From Chytridium lagenaria (Eukaryota > Chytridiomycota > Chytridiomycetes > Chytridiales > Chytridiaceae), in the NCBI GenBank assembly GCA_025449115.1, contig JAHLKC010000284.1, positions 1 through 21,438 on the forward strand: a stretch of 21,438 bases of DNA, read 5' to 3'. Below, piece after piece: positions 20,361 through 21,438 of the stretch. Under the pieces are notes generated by a model. It had not been told where the DNA came from. It saw only the letters and a list, made by a program, of their open reading frames with translations, and made no database searches. How positions within the stretch are numbered: the first letter of the stretch is position 1; the number at the start of each line of letters is the position of its first letter. The translations under genes were made by a program, and so were the position numbers.

Positions 20361-21438
20361 ATTCCCCATCCTCTATCTCACGCGCGTGGCCTCGACGTGA
20401 TCTCCCTTCACTCCTTCTTGGATGGCAGCCCACCCCTCTACCCCCTGCCACCTGGTGAAGCCGCAATCCAGCTGTTTGAAGCAGAAGGCTGCAATGGGAG
20501 CCCAAGGGTCCTCCTCATTGTCAGTGTCCTTTAGCTTAGGCTTGGTTGGCTACATTTTCACCTTTGATGATCCCAGAGCCGGTGATCGACGCTGCAGGCA
20601 GGTGATGAGTGAGGTTAGCCTGTGCCAGCTCGTGAGGCAACGAGATCATCACGTTCCAAAAGGTGCCATAGCAGGAAGGCAAGGAGGCTTTCAGCCATCC
20701 CCGATTGCCAGGAGACGATCTGGTGCTCATATTGGTTTATTAGCAAGGTAAGTCGACATAGAAGATACTAAACACGTTCCCTTCTCCCTTTATTAAGCAG
20801 AATCTCGCGATCACTCACCCACACCATCGCCAAACACAACATCACTTAGATTCAGGAGTACATCCTGTCCCTAGGTGCTCTGTGGACTTGCTCTGCTGGA
20901 GCAACTCCTTTACTCTTCTCCCCCTACCCCCTAGTCGAAGCTAGGTAGGGAGGGATGGGTCAAGAGAAGATCACAGTGGGGGCCCAACCTAAAATGGGTG
21001 TTTTGGTGAGTTCTCGTCGGTTTTTGCTTATTTTTCGTTATTTCTTTTGCAAACCCAACATCACCTCCGCTCTGGACCAACCTGGACGCGTTCCCCCGCC
21101 GAAACTGGACCTCTGGATGTGTTCTGGATGTGCCTGGATCCCCTACCTCTCTCCATGCATGCCTGGAATCATCTCGTGTCACCTACCATTGTTCTGGCCA
21201 TTGTTCCAATTCTGGGACAGGCTGGGATGATGGAAGGGCACCAGAGACCACACCATCACTGCATCACCACTATGCCGCGTGGGTCATGCTTAAAGTGATA
21301 CCTACCTCTCTAGATTGAGTCCCTGGACTCTTACCTTATTCTACTGAGAAACATTGGCTATTAGAACTCGATCCCTCGACTTCTAGGCCTCACCTTGCTT
21401 CTAAAGCTAAATCCGAGGCGTGTTCTACACACCCTCGT
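20361..21438. other. GC-rich low-information region, probably repetitive
   Basis: Composition changes from AT-rich to markedly GC/CT-rich. Minus-strand frames such as 20536-20730 (MISLPHELAQANLTHHLPAA) may be remnants of a repeat, but no family is recognised. CTGGA recurs six times in 21072-21138. Confidence 0.35.

Noticed and set aside
1..21438. CRISPR array, bacterial operon or prophage
   Set aside because: No regularly spaced repeats, no Shine-Dalgarno-led gene series and abundant spliceosomal introns.

Overview
The window looks like nuclear DNA from a fungus, possibly an early-diverging (zoosporic) one. It has short GT-AG introns (about 40-85 bp, some with CTAAC-like branch sites), monocistronic genes, an F-box-like/ankyrin gene, a fungal-type family GH5 glycosidase and a Ty3/Gypsy remnant. 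I cannot name the species.

Layout. Positions 1-260 hold a 5'-truncated, inverted copy of the 3' end of the ankyrin gene found at 3486-4887. Between the two lies a plus-strand gene (509-3256) for a secreted DNA/RNA non-specific endonuclease with a long unrecognised N-terminal part. A small secreted cysteine-containing protein lies at 5738-6237. From 6240 to 10000 I see little that is firm: a GC-rich tandem repeat (6564-6789), an F-box-like relic (7168-7458, minus) and minus-strand exon-like pieces, including a transmembrane segment (8470-8822). From 15676 down to 10386 (minus) runs one large gene of about 14 exons. It encodes a signal peptide, a bulb-type (GNA) lectin domain, a Ser/Thr-rich linker, an unrecognised beta-rich region, a Thr/Pro linker and 12 CCP/Sushi-like cysteine modules. 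Divergently from it, 16037-18022 (plus) encodes a secreted GH5 beta-mannanase-like enzyme. The right end (18580-21438) is transposon debris and low-information DNA of different composition.

Two window-wide signals matter most. First, the octamer GTGCCTCA (or TGAGGCAC) occurs exactly nine times by my reading, and every copy sits 46-275 bp upstream of one of the five well-supported gene starts. About 0.7 copies are expected by chance. It is a candidate promoter element that would tie the nuclease, ankyrin protein, small secreted protein, lectin-CCP protein and glycosidase into one regulon; four of the five products carry signal peptides, and most fit an extracellular nutrient-gathering or host-contact role. 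Second, nearly every recognisable gene is broken by single-base indels at or beside short homopolymers, while splice sites, exon phases and family motifs stay intact. That points to uncorrected long-read assembly errors rather than gene death. Protein lengths here therefore assume those indels are artefacts.
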